Assembly (NCBI RefSeq): GCF_013297935.1
Contig: NZ_JAAFIX010000015.1
Coordinates: 1 to 55,736 of the forward strand
Length of the DNA stretch: 55,736 bases
Direction: 5' to 3'
Origin: Rhodoferax sp.
Lineage (GTDB): Bacteria > Pseudomonadota > Gammaproteobacteria > Burkholderiales > Burkholderiaceae_C
Shown here: piece after piece, positions 17,506 through 27,182 of the stretch
Numbering within the stretch: the first letter of the stretch is position 1
Layout: each line of letters starts with the position of its first letter
Program-made: the position numbers and the translations under genes
Notes under the pieces: model-generated
What the model was told of the DNA's origin: nothing
Seen by the model: the letters and a program-made list of their open reading frames with translations, nothing else
Databases searched by the model: none

Positions 17506-18540
17506 TTAACGCACTGGAGGTGCGTACTGCACGCCGCCCTTGCTCCACAGGTTGTTCAAACCACGTGGCAATTGCAGTGCGGACTTGGGGCCCACATTGC
17601 GTTCGAAGATTTCGCCATAGTTGCCAGTGGTTTTGACAGCGCGTGCCAACCACTCTTTGTCCAGGCCCAGCAACTTGCCGGTGTCTTCTTTGGAGCCCAA
17701 CAAGCGGCCGACCACGGGGTCTTGGCTGCTGGTCTTCAGGTCGTCCACGTTGGCAGCGGTGATGCCGGCTTCTTCAGCTTCCAACAGACCGTAGACAGTC
17801 CACTTCACAATGGCGGTCCACTCGTCGTCGCCACGGCGAACCATCGGGCCTAGGGGCTCTTTGGAGATCAGCTCAGGCAGGATCATGTGGTCAGCAGGGT
17901 TCTTGGCAACCTTGTTACGGGTAGAGGCCAAGCCGGAAGCGTCGGTGGTGTAAGCCACGCAACGGCCGGAGAAGTAAGCGCCTTCAGCGGCTTCGAGCTT
18001 TTCAAACACGATAGGTTTAATGTTCAGCGCGTTGGCCTTGGAGAAGTCGGTCAGGTTCTTTTCGGTGGTGGTGCCGGATTGCACGCACACGGTCTGGCCC
18101 TTGAGCTGCTTGGCGCTCTTGAGCTTGCTCTTCACGGGGACCATGAAGCCTTGGCCGTCGTAGTAAGTCACGGCGGTTTGGGACAGGCCCAAAGAAGCAT
18201 CGCGCGTCAGGGTGAAGGTGGTGTTGCGGGAGAGCACATCGATCTCGCCGGATTGCAGTGCGGTGAAACGGGCTTGCGCGTTCAGGGGAACGTACTTCAC
18301 CTTTTCGCCGTCGCCCAACACAGCAGCAGCCACGGCGCGGCACACGTCCACGTCCAGACCTGTCCACTTACCGTTGGAATCCGCAGCACTGAAGCCCGCC
18401 AAACCGGTGTTTACACCGCAAACCACTTGGCCACGGGCCTTTACGGCGTCCAGTGTTTTGCCAGCGTGGGCAGGCGCTGCAACGACGGCGCCCAGAGCAG
18501 CAACTACGGTTGCCAGTGTTTTCAGTTTCTTCATGCTCAT
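17506..18540 (-). CDS. aapJ: General L-amino-acid-binding periplasmic protein AapJ
   Basis: A 344-residue family-3 solute-binding protein. The signal peptide MSMKKLKTLATVVAALGAVV ends with a likely cleavage site after AHA. Seen: TLDAVKARGQVVCGVNTGLAGFS, WTGLDVDVCRAVAAAVLGD, RFTALQSGEIDVLSRNTTFT and KTTGNYGEIFERNVG, characteristic of AapJ/BztA. It delivers broad-range L-amino acids to AapQ/AapM. It is the first gene of aapJ-Q-M-P-orf99. The start could be ATG 18540 or ATG 18534. The 259-base divergent region to the K+ channel gene should hold the operon promoter, but no clear boxes stand out. Confidence 0.95.
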   Translation of the reverse strand: MSMKKLKTLATVVAALGAVVAAPAHAGKTLDAVKARGQVVCGVNTGLAGFSAADSNGKWTGLDVDVCRAVAAAVLGDGEKVKYVPLNAQARFTALQSGEIDVLSRNTTFTLTRDASLGLSQTAVTYYDGQGFMVPVKSKLKSAKQLKGQTVCVQSGTTTEKNLTDFSKANALNIKPIVFEKLEAAEGAYFSGRCVAYTTDASGLASTRNKVAKNPADHMILPELISKEPLGPMVRRGDDEWTAIVKWTVYGLLEAEEAGITAANVDDLKTSSQDPVVGRLLGSKEDTGKLLGLDKEWLARAVKTTGNYGEIFERNVGPKSALQLPRGLNNLWSKGGVQYAPPVR

Positions 18541-18799
18541 AAATCATTACTCCAAAGAATTGAATCAGCAGGGTGCACCAGATTGGTGTCTGCGCCCCGA
18601 TTCTGACGCTGAACTGTAGCCTTGTGGGCCCACGCCCTCATCGGGGTTTACCATCGAAAGGTATGCGGAAAAGTAATAACCTGATTCGCCGCCTACCTCG
18701 CGTCCAGTGTCGAGCAGCAAGCAGAAAGCATGCCACTCTGCGACCGTGGTGGGTGGCGCGTTACAGTGCCATCCAGTCTTGCCACGCAACTATTGTTCC

Positions 18800-19672
18800 A
18801 TGACCACGCCACAAGAAGCCTCATCCCACCTCGGTAAGCCCCTACAGGGCTGGCGCCTCAAGCTCTTCACCATCATTTTCGAGGCCGATACCCGTGCCGG
18901 CCGCCTGTTTGACCAGTGGCTCATTGCAGCTATTCTGGTGAGTGTGTGGGTTGTCGCGCTCGGCAGTGTGAGCGCCATAGACCAGAAGGTGGGCCACTGG
19001 TTCGATGTACTCGAATGGGTGTTCACCCTCATGTTCACCGCCGAATACGTGGCCCGCCTTCTGTGCGTGCGGCACCCCATGCGATACGCCTTGAGCTTTT
19101 ATGGCGTGATCGATCTTTTGTCGCTGCTGCCCACCTACATTGCACTGCTGGTGCCCGAGGTCTCCGCCCTGATTGATGTGCGGGTGCTGCGTTTGCTGCG
19201 GGTGTTCCGGGTCTTCAAGCTCACGGCCTATGTGCAGGAATACCAGTCTCTTGCCCGCGCGCTGGCAGCGAGCCGGCGCAAGATTTCGGTGTTTTTGTCG
19301 GCGGTGCTCATGATTGTGCTGGTCATGGGCACCTTGATGTACGTGGTCGAAGGCCCGGTGAATGGTTTCACCAGCATCCCGACCTCGGTGTACTGGGCCG
19401 TGACCACCATGACCACGGTGGGTTTTGGTGACATTACGCCCAAAACCGACCTCGGCCGGTTTATTGCCTCCTGCATGATGTTACTCGGCTGGGGCACCCT
19501 AGCGGTGCCGACCGGTATCGTGACCTCGGAAATGGCGTCGCTGCGGGGGCTGAACACGCTCTCTACCACCCGCACTTGTCATGAGTGCCTGACGGAGGGT
19601 CATTTGCCCGAGGCGCGCTATTGCTTGCACTGTGGGGCACACTTGTCACCGTATTTCCGCGAGACCCCCTGA
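18800..19672 (+). CDS. Voltage-gated K+ channel family protein with C-terminal zinc-ribbon
   Basis: A 290-residue six-transmembrane ion channel. The S4-like segment has spaced basic residues (DVRVLRLLRVFRVFKL, residues 126-141). The pore helix and selectivity filter are VYWAVTTMTTVGFGD (filter TVGFGD, 206-211), so K+ selectivity is expected. After S6 there is no large RCK/TrkA domain. Instead a short tail carries two CxxC pairs (Cys260/263 and Cys275/278: CHECLTEGHLPEARYCLHCG), a probable zinc ribbon. ATG at 18800 is chosen over the longer frame from 18707. It is monocistronic or read into the metE-like gene 24 bases downstream. Confidence 0.9.
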   Translation: MTTPQEASSHLGKPLQGWRLKLFTIIFEADTRAGRLFDQWLIAAILVSVWVVALGSVSAIDQKVGHWFDVLEWVFTLMFTAEYVARLLCVRHPMRYALSFYGVIDLLSLLPTYIALLVPEVSALIDVRVLRLLRVFRVFKLTAYVQEYQSLARALAASRRKISVFLSAVLMIVLVMGTLMYVVEGPVNGFTSIPTSVYWAVTTMTTVGFGDITPKTDLGRFIASCMMLLGWGTLAVPTGIVTSEMASLRGLNTLSTTRTCHECLTEGHLPEARYCLHCGAHLSPYFRETP

Positions 19673-19696
19673 GCATCAAAACCACAAGGAGACACC

Positions 19697-20719
19697 ATGT
19701 TCGAAACCGCTATCGCCGGCAGCCTGCCCAAGCCATCCTGGCTCTCAGAGACTGAAAAACTCTGGCCCCAGTGGAAGCTCGCTGGCCCCGAACTGCAGCA
19801 AGCCAAGGCAGACGCCACGTTGTTGTGGATCAAGGCGCAGGAAGACGCGGGCCTGGACGTGGTGGGCGACGGCGAGCAAAGCCGTCAGCACTTTGTGCAC
19901 GGCTTTCTGGAGCAGGTGGACGGCATCGACTTCGAGAACAAAGTCACCATGGGTATCCGCAACAACCGCTACGACGCCCAGGTGCCGCAGGTCATTGCGG
20001 CCCTCAAGCTCAAAGGCCGGGTTCACTCCTTCGAGGCCCAACTGGCCCGCGCCCACACCAAAAAGAAGCTCAAGTTCACGCTGCCCGGCCCGCTGACCAT
20101 TGTGGATACCGTAGCCGACCGCTTTTATGGCGACAAAAAAGCCATGGCCTTCGCCTTTGCCGAGCTGCTGAACCAAGAGGCCCTGGCCCTGCAGGCCGAC
20201 GGCGTGGACATCATTCAGTTCGACGAGCCGGGCTTCAATGTCTACATGCAAGACGCGGTGGACTGGGGCGTGCAGGCGCTGGAAATTGCGGCCCGTGGCC
20301 TCACCTGCACCACCGCCGTGCACATCTGCTACGGCTACGGCATCAAGGCCAATACCGACTGGAAAGAAACCCTCGGCCAGGAGTGGCGGCAATACGCGCA
20401 GGTGTTCCCCGCGCTGGCGGCCAGCAGCATCCAGCAGGTGAGCCTGGAGTGCTACCAGTCCCACGTGCCGCCGGATCTGATGGCGCTGCTCAAAGACAAA
20501 GACGTGATGGTCGGCGTGATTGATGTGGCCAGTGACGTGATCGAAACCCCTGAGCAGGTGGCCGACACCATTGGCATCGCGCTGCAACACGTGCCGCGCA
20601 ACCGCATCTTCCCCTGCACCAACTGCGGGCTGGCACCCATGAGCCGCGAGGTGGCCACTAAAAAGCTCGAAGCCCTGGCCCAGGGTGCGGCCCTGGCCCG
20701 CCAACGCTACGGCGCCTGA
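19697..20719 (+). CDS. Core-MetE cobalamin-independent methionine synthase (short form)
   Basis: A 340-residue protein equal to the C-terminal catalytic half of MetE, without the N-terminal folate-binding half. Zinc/homocysteine site residues are present: His209 and Cys211 (VHICYGYG), Glu251 (SLECYQS) and Cys310 (PCTNCGLAP); FDEPGF at 176-181 also fits. The start follows a strong Shine-Dalgarno sequence (AAGGAGA). Family knowledge: short bacterial forms make methionine from homocysteine with methyl donors other than triglutamyl folate, some needing a DUF1852 partner (MesX). No such partner is in this window. The serine hydrolase gene begins 2 bases after its stop, so they are coupled. The methyl donor is unknown. 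Confidence 0.88.
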   Translation: MFETAIAGSLPKPSWLSETEKLWPQWKLAGPELQQAKADATLLWIKAQEDAGLDVVGDGEQSRQHFVHGFLEQVDGIDFENKVTMGIRNNRYDAQVPQVIAALKLKGRVHSFEAQLARAHTKKKLKFTLPGPLTIVDTVADRFYGDKKAMAFAFAELLNQEALALQADGVDIIQFDEPGFNVYMQDAVDWGVQALEIAARGLTCTTAVHICYGYGIKANTDWKETLGQEWRQYAQVFPALAASSIQQVSLECYQSHVPPDLMALLKDKDVMVGVIDVASDVIETPEQVADTIGIALQHVPRNRIFPCTNCGLAPMSREVATKKLEALAQGAALARQRYGA

Positions 20720-20721
20720 GC

Positions 20722-21897
20722 ATGGTGGTCGTGCCTGACACGGGGTTTGACGCGCCCGCCCTGCACACCCTGAGCCGGGTGCTGCAGGCCGAGGTGGACA
20801 AAGGCCGCCTCCCCGGCGCAGTGGCCTACATTGCGCGCGGCGGCCGCACGGTGCTGCACCAGGCCTGGGGCCAGCAAGACCCGGCCACCGGCACGCCCAT
20901 GGCGGCAGACAGCATCTTCCGCATTTACTCTATGACCAAGCCGCTGGTGTCGGTGGCCATCATGCAACTGCTGGAGCGCGGGCAACTCTTGCTCAGCGAC
21001 CCCGTGGGCCAGCACCTGAGCGAGTTTGCTGCGGTGCAGGTGGACGATGGCCACACAACCGCCCCGCGCACACCCGCCCGGCCCCCCACGGTGCACGACC
21101 TGCTGCGCCACACCGCCGGCCTGACCTATGAGATTTTGGGCGACGACGCTATTCAGCAGCGCTACGCCCAAGCCGGCCTGGGCACCCGCATGCTCAGCAA
21201 CGCGGGGTTTTCGCACGCCTTGGCTGCCATTCCCTTACGCTACGAGCCGGGCAGCATCTGGCAATACAGCCGCGCTACCGATCTGCTGGGCGCCTTGTTG
21301 GAGCGGGTCACCGGCCAGCCGCTGGGCGACTACCTGCAGGCACACATCCTGGGGCCGCTGGGCATGGCAGACACCGCGTTTGTGGTGCCGCCCGAAAAGC
21401 AGCACCGCATGGCCGAGCCCTTTGCGCACGACCCGGACGGCGGCCAGCAAATGCCCTTGATGGACCTGCGCAAAACCACCCCCATGCAAGCCGGCGGTGC
21501 GGGGCTGGGTTCCACCGCAGCCGACTACGCCCGGTTTTTGCAATGCCTGTTGAACGGCGGCACGCTCGACGGGGCGCGCATTCTCAGCCCCGCCTCGGTG
21601 CGCCTGATTACGGCCGACCACCTGGGCGACACCCCCATCAACCGCACCGGCCGTGGCGCCGACCTGCTGCCCCCCGGCCACGGCTTCGGCCTCGGCTTTG
21701 CGGTGCGGCTCCAAGCGGGTGTGGGCAGCCAACTCGGCAGCCAAGGCATGTATTACTGGAGCGGTATCTCGGGCACCGTGTTTTTTGTGGACCCGGCCAA
21801 AGACTTCTTCGCCATCCTGCTCACCCAGGCCCCCAACCAGCGCAGCTGGTACCGCCCGCTGTTCCGTAACCTGGTGTACGCCGCGCTGGCGGACTAA
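20722..21897 (+). CDS. Serine hydrolase, beta-lactamase / class C-like family
   Basis: A 391-residue member of the beta-lactamase-related (PF00144) family. The nucleophile motif is SMTK (Ser70, Lys73) and the second motif YSRATD carries the tyrosine of the usual YxN/YxS element. Other matches: GAVAYIARGGRTVLHQAWG and HDLLRHTAGLTYEI. There is no obvious signal peptide, which suggests a cytoplasmic esterase or amidase rather than an antibiotic-degrading enzyme. ATG lies 2 bases after the core-MetE stop, so the two are co-translated. Substrate and link to methionine are unknown. Confidence 0.88.
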   Translation: MVVVPDTGFDAPALHTLSRVLQAEVDKGRLPGAVAYIARGGRTVLHQAWGQQDPATGTPMAADSIFRIYSMTKPLVSVAIMQLLERGQLLLSDPVGQHLSEFAAVQVDDGHTTAPRTPARPPTVHDLLRHTAGLTYEILGDDAIQQRYAQAGLGTRMLSNAGFSHALAAIPLRYEPGSIWQYSRATDLLGALLERVTGQPLGDYLQAHILGPLGMADTAFVVPPEKQHRMAEPFAHDPDGGQQMPLMDLRKTTPMQAGGAGLGSTAADYARFLQCLLNGGTLDGARILSPASVRLITADHLGDTPINRTGRGADLLPPGHGFGLGFAVRLQAGVGSQLGSQGMYYWSGISGTVFFVDPAKDFFAILLTQAPNQRSWYRPLFRNLVYAALAD

Positions 21898-21936
21898 GAG
21901 GCTCTTGGGGGCGGTTTAGGGGTCAAATCGGCCTCT

Positions 21937-21978
21937 GGCCCTCGCAAAATATGCGCGAGTAGCTACTAAAAGTATAGC
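21937..21978 (-). repeat. 42-bp dispersed repeat, copy 4 (intergenic)
   Basis: On the minus strand this reads GCTAT, 7 nt, GTAGCTACTCGCGCA, 10 nt, GGGCC, and the sequence continues AGAGGCCGATTTGACCCC toward 21920. It lies between the serine hydrolase and rhodanese genes, which are convergent. Confidence 0.7.
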
Positions 21979-22001
21979 GAATTCTCCAAGGTTACACGTG
22001 A

Positions 22002-22322
22002 TTACAGCGGTGTCGTCGGCATGCTGGCGGCCTGCCAGGCGGCAATACCGCCCTCCAGGTAGCGAGCATCTAGGCCCATGACACGCAACACGGTGGTCAG
22101 GCCCTGGCTGATCTCGTGCCCGTGGGCGCAATACACCACCACGGGCTTGTCCTTGGGCACCTCATCTTTCCACTCCAGCCACAGGGCCGGGTTGTGCCAC
22201 TGGGCGTTGGCGATCTGGGTGCTGTCCTTCGCGCGTGCGCTGTCGCGCCGCACGTCCAGCAGTGTGAAGGCCTGGCCCTGCGCTTGCAGCTGGGCGAGTT
22301 CGGTGGCGGCAATGGCGTGCAT
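22002..22322 (-). CDS. Rhodanese-domain protein
   Basis: A single rhodanese domain of 106 residues. Seen: FTLLDVRRDSARAKD, the active-site loop VVYCAHGHEIS with the catalytic Cys, and LRVMGLDARYLEGGIAAW. ATG at 22322 is set by an upstream AGGAGA; the longer frame to 22370 runs into chrA. It starts 10 bases after the chrA stop, so it is the third gene of the chrB-chrA operon. Family members transfer sulfane sulfur or act in arsenate/chromate-type stress; a role in thiol repair or sulfur handling under chromate stress is inference. Confidence 0.9.
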   Translation of the reverse strand: MHAIAATELAQLQAQGQAFTLLDVRRDSARAKDSTQIANAQWHNPALWLEWKDEVPKDKPVVVYCAHGHEISQGLTTVLRVMGLDARYLEGGIAAWQAASMPTTPL

Positions 22323-22332
22323 GGGGTGTCTC

Positions 22333-23696
<1,364 letters not shown>

Positions 23697-23700
<4 letters not shown>

Positions 23701-24623
23701 GGGGTAGGGTCAAATTGCTGGAGCAACGCGTCGAACACGCTCCTGGCGGCTTGCAGCAGCAAGTCGTCGTCGGCAATGCTGGCGCGCAGGCCGGCCAGCA
23801 CGGCTTCCACGCCGCTGGCCTCTGGTGGCTGCACGCCACCGGCATCCAGAAAATGCACCAGCGCACCCAGTCGCTGTAGGGCCGGCCCCTCCAGCGCAAA
23901 GCTGGCCAGCAGCACCTCAAAGGTCACGCGCCCTTCCACGTGGCTGAAGGTGGCGCCGTCAAAGTCAAAGCCAAGTGCATCGGCCGGGCAGTCCTGTGGG
24001 CTGGCCAACCACAGGATGCGGGCTTGCGGGTCGATATGGCGCTGGATCAACCAGGCGCTGGCCAACCGGTCTACCCAGGGGCGGGCCCGTGTGGCCCAAG
24101 TGCGCCCTTGGTAGTGGGCGCGCTGCAGCTGGGTAATCGTTCCGGTGGCTGCTTTCGGTTCGTCGGGTGCCGCCGCGCGGGCCATGGCGGCTTCCAGGGT
24201 TTGTAGGGCGGCTTCAACCTGCCGCTGTGCCTCGCCCGGAAAAAAGTCGGTCTCTACGATTTGCCCAAAGGCTTTGCGGGCCTTGCGACAAAGTCTGGTG
24301 GCCTCGGCCCGGTCGCCGCTGGCAAGCAGGGCCTGAATGGGGGGCAGCTCGGCCAGCAGTGCCGCAAAGTCGGCGCTGCAGTCAAACAGGGTGGTGAACA
24401 CTGTGTTGGCCGGCTCCTGCACCGTCATCACATAGGCACTGCCGCCGCCTGCCAGCACGTCGGCAGCTACCGACTCCAACACGGCCCGGCAAGCCGGGCG
24501 TTCGGGCATGACGTACACACCGTCTTTGAGCACCGCCGCGCCGCTGGCTTTGAGCGCTCGCCAGGCGCGCATGCGGGCCGTGGCGTTTTCGGTAGGCAGG
24601 CTGGTAACGAGAGTAATCCACAT
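23697..24623 (-). CDS. chrB: Chromate resistance regulator/protein ChrB
   Basis: About 308 residues. Seen: N-terminal MWITLVTSLPTENATARMRA WRALKASGA region with DGVYVMPE, and a C-terminal ChrB domain (WATRARPWVDRLASAWLIQR, HIDPQARILWLASP, LGFDFDGATFSHVEGRVTFEVLLASFAL). ChrB is known as a chromate-responsive regulator of chr operons, with an additional role in resistance. ATG at 24623 is preferred to the TTG at 24644; there is no Shine-Dalgarno sequence before it, and the upstream region is AT-rich and palindromic, so the mRNA may be leaderless. It is the first gene of chrB-chrA-rhodanese. Confidence 0.92.
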
Positions 24624-24626
24624 AAT

Positions 24627-24664
24627 ATGTAGATTATTCAACAAATATGCAGAATTATCTACAT
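24627..24664 (-). promoter_or_regulatory. Inverted repeat at the chrB start, candidate ChrB operator
   Basis: ATGTAGATTATTC at 24627-24639 faces GAATTATCTACAT at 24652-24664; the arms match in 12 of 13 positions around a 12-nt AT-rich spacer. The inner arm begins 4 bases upstream of the chrB ATG, so a bound protein would block transcription or translation start. It contains TAGATAAT-like -10 candidates. Confidence 0.65.
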
Positions 24665-24757
24665 TTTGTTTGTGGGTCTACCAGTCCGTCCCGACCCCTG
24701 AGGGCGGCTACCCCCTTGCGGCTAACCCCTTGCGGCTCTCCCCGGAGGTGAGCGCTA

Positions 24758-25804
24758 TCAGCCCTTGGCCACTTCCAACACCAGCTTGCCGAAGTTTTCG
24801 CCGTTAAACAGCTTGAGCAGGGTGTCGGGGAAGGTCTGCAGGCCCACCACCACGTCTTCCTTGCTCTTCATGCGGCCCTCTTTCAGGTAGCCCGCCATCT
24901 CGGCCACGGCCAGGTGGTAGCGGTCGGCGTAGTCGAACACCACAATGCCTTCCATGCGCGCGCGGTTTACCAGCAGGCTCAGGTAGTTCTTGGGGCCTTG
25001 CACGGCCGTCGTGTTGTTGTACTGGCTGATGGCGCCGCAGATGATGATGCGGGCCTTGCGGTTGATGCGGGCGAGCACGTCGTCCAAAATCTCGCCCCCC
25101 ACGTTGTCAAAGTAGATGTCTACGCCGCTGGGGCAATGTTCTTTCAAACCGGCCCGCACCGCGCCCGGCCCGGCCTTGTAGTCAATGCAGGCGTCAAAGC
25201 CCAGTTCTTTCACCACCCAGTCGCACTTGGCGGCACCGCCGGCAATGCCCACCACGCGGCAGCCTTTGATCTTGGCCATCTGGCCCACGGTCTGGCCCAC
25301 GGCACCGGCCGCACCCGACACCACCACGGTCTCACCGGCCTGGGGCAGGCCCACGTCCATCAGGCCAAAGTAACCCGTCATGCCGGGCATGCCCAGCACA
25401 TTGAGCCACTGGGTCAGCGTGCCGGCGCGCAGGTCGATTTTGACCAGGCCGTTGCGCTTCATCTCGTCTTTGGCAAGGGTGATGTACTCCTGCACGCCAA
25501 ATCCTGCGCTCACATAGTCGCCCACGGCGTATTTGTCGCTCTTGCTGGCGACCACCACGCCTACGCCGCCGGCGCGCATGACTTCACCAATGCCCACGGG
25601 CGGGATGTAGCTCTTGCCTTCGTTCATCCAGCCGCGCATGGCCGGGTCCAGGCTTAGCGCCAAGGTTTTGAGGGTCACACCGCCCTCGGCAGGCTCAGCC
25701 ACGGGCTCGCTGGTGTGGCTCCAGTCGCTGGCTTTGGGCATGCCCACAGGGCGGGCCGCCAGGCGGATCTGGTGGTTGGTCAGGCTAGACAGGGCTTGGG
25801 TCAT
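24758..25804 (-). CDS. curA: NADP-dependent medium-chain oxidoreductase (CurA / alkenal reductase type)
   Basis: A 348-residue zinc-free medium-chain dehydrogenase/reductase of the leukotriene B4 dehydrogenase / curcumin reductase group. Seen: LALSLDPAMRGWMNEGKSYI, the cofactor motif VVSGAAGAVGQTVGQMAKIKG, FDACIDYKAG, VDIYFDNVGGEILDDVLARI, and RIIICGAISQYNNT. It reduces C=C bonds of alpha,beta-unsaturated ketones or aldehydes with NADPH (family knowledge). The exact substrate is unknown. It is monocistronic and transcribed toward the chr operon's divergent-looking gap, with no shared promoter. Confidence 0.88.
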   Translation of the reverse strand: MTQALSSLTNHQIRLAARPVGMPKASDWSHTSEPVAEPAEGGVTLKTLALSLDPAMRGWMNEGKSYIPPVGIGEVMRAGGVGVVVASKSDKYAVGDYVSAGFGVQEYITLAKDEMKRNGLVKIDLRAGTLTQWLNVLGMPGMTGYFGLMDVGLPQAGETVVVSGAAGAVGQTVGQMAKIKGCRVVGIAGGAAKCDWVVKELGFDACIDYKAGPGAVRAGLKEHCPSGVDIYFDNVGGEILDDVLARINRKARIIICGAISQYNNTTAVQGPKNYLSLLVNRARMEGIVVFDYADRYHLAVAEMAGYLKEGRMKSKEDVVVGLQTFPDTLLKLFNGENFGKLVLEVAKG

Positions 25805-25902
25805 AAGAACTCCGGGGGGAAAGGGGGCAACAATGGTCGCGGATGGTAGCGCTCTACCGCCCTCGGCTTGGTAGCCAAGGTGACAAGCCCCGGCCAGCGC
25901 CT

Positions 25903-26508
25903 TTATGAGCCGCGGTGCGGCTGTGCGCCAGCGGCGGGAGCGCCCGCACTTGCGCTGCGCAACTCCGCCAGCTGGCTGGAGAGTTCCTTGACGGCCTGGG
26001 TCAGCAGGAGCAACTCTTTGTCTTTGAGCAGGTCAATTTTTTCGTGGAGCAGCTCAATCTCAAGCTCAGCTTTCACATTCACCTCGTAGTCGCTCTCGGC
26101 ATGTTTGCGGTCCAGCTCCGACTGGCGGTTTTGGCTCATCATGATGGCGGGCGCGGTGTAGGCCGCCTGAAACGACAGCAGCAGGTTCAGCAAGATAAAG
26201 GGGTAGGGGTCCCAAGCGTGGGAGCCGGTGAGCACATTGCCGGTGATCCACACCACAATCAGCCCGCTCTGGACCAGGATGAAGCGCCACGACCCCACAG
26301 TGCGGGCCACCACGTCCGCCATGCGCTGGCCACGGGTGGCTGGTGGCAGGTCGAAATGCTCAGCCGGAACCACCACCTTGGGCGGATGGGTGTGGCGGTG
26401 TTTGCGCCGGTGTTCCCTAAGCAGCCTGAGCTGGTGTTGGTCTACCGGTGCCGGTGCGGGTGCGGGATCGAGGGCTGCGCTGGCAGCGGGGGCGGATTGG
26501 TGGGGCAT
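25903..26508 (-). CDS. DUF1003 membrane protein
   Basis: A 201-residue protein with the DUF1003 pattern: two hydrophobic segments (FILVQSGLIVVWITGNVLTG and PFILLNLLLSFQAAYTAPAI), then MSQNRQSELDRKHAESDYEVNVKAELEIELL and a helical C-terminus. The N-terminus is Pro/Ala-rich followed by a basic His/Arg stretch. Function of the family is unknown; some members are near ion transporters. It lies 49 bases downstream of the YitT-family gene on the same strand. Confidence 0.88.
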   Translation of the reverse strand: MPHQSAPAASAALDPAPAPAPVDQHQLRLLREHRRKHRHTHPPKVVVPAEHFDLPPATRGQRMADVVARTVGSWRFILVQSGLIVVWITGNVLTGSHAWDPYPFILLNLLLSFQAAYTAPAIMMSQNRQSELDRKHAESDYEVNVKAELEIELLHEKIDLLKDKELLLLTQAVKELSSQLAELRSASAGAPAAGAQPHRGS

Positions 26509-26557
26509 GGGGACTTTCAGGGCTGGGCGACGGGGCGCCGTTGCCTCGAGTGTGCGC

Positions 26558-27169
26558 TCAGTGCGCCATGTAGCGCCCGGCGCGGTGGTTGGTGGCCAGG
26601 GTTTGGTTCAGGGTCACGGCACCCAGCACACTGAGCAGTACGTGTTGCCAGTCGGTCACGCCGAAGGCCAGCATCACAATGGTGCAGTCCAGCGCCATCT
26701 GGATGCGGCCTGCGCGCCATCCACGTTTCTCTTGCAGGTATAGCACCAGCACGTTAAAGCCGCCCAGGCTGGCCTTGTGGCGGAACAAAATCAGCATGCC
26801 GGTGCCCATGAGCAGCCCGCCGATGACCGCAATCGCGGCCGGTTGCAGGCGGCTGAACTCCACCCAGAGGGGTAGCACATTGGTGAGCACTGTGAGCAGG
26901 CCCACCGCCATAAAGGTTTTGGCGGTAAACACCCGGCCCATGCGCTGGTAGGCGAGGGCGTAAAACGGCAAGTTGATGCAAAAGAAAACCAGGCCGAAGT
27001 TCCAGCCGGTGGCGTAGTGCAGCCAGAACGCCACCCCGGCGGTGCCCCCGGTGAGCAGCCCCACCTCTTTGAACATCAATACCCCCAGAGCAACAAAAAT
27101 GGTGCCAGTGAGCAGGGCTTGTAAATCTTCGGACGGGCGGTGGCGCAGTGCAGCTGGGGTAGGGGGCAT
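26558..27169 (-). CDS. YitT-family (DUF161) membrane protein
   Basis: A 203-residue integral membrane protein with five or six hydrophobic segments. Seen: LLTGTIFVALGVLMFKEVGLLTGG T-AGVAF pattern at the first helix, LVFFCINLPFYALAYQRMG, LMGTGMLILFRHKASLGGFN and the C-terminal SVLGAVTLNQTLA. The glycine-rich GGTAG and HKASLGGFNVL motifs are typical of the YitT/UPF0750 N-terminal membrane domain; the usual cytoplasmic DUF2179 domain is absent. ATG at 27169 is chosen; the frame further upstream is antisense overlap of the hemerythrin gene. Transport substrate is unknown. Confidence 0.85.
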   Translation of the reverse strand: MPPTPAALRHRPSEDLQALLTGTIFVALGVLMFKEVGLLTGGTAGVAFWLHYATGWNFGLVFFCINLPFYALAYQRMGRVFTAKTFMAVGLLTVLTNVLPLWVEFSRLQPAAIAVIGGLLMGTGMLILFRHKASLGGFNVLVLYLQEKRGWRAGRIQMALDCTIVMLAFGVTDWQHVLLSVLGAVTLNQTLATNHRAGRYMAH

Positions 27170-27182
27170 GGGGCGAGTGTAG

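Noticed and set aside
24700..24757. Repeated CCCCTTGCGGCT near the curA end
   Set aside because: Two short tandem-like matches in a GC-rich gap, too small to call a repeat family or terminator.
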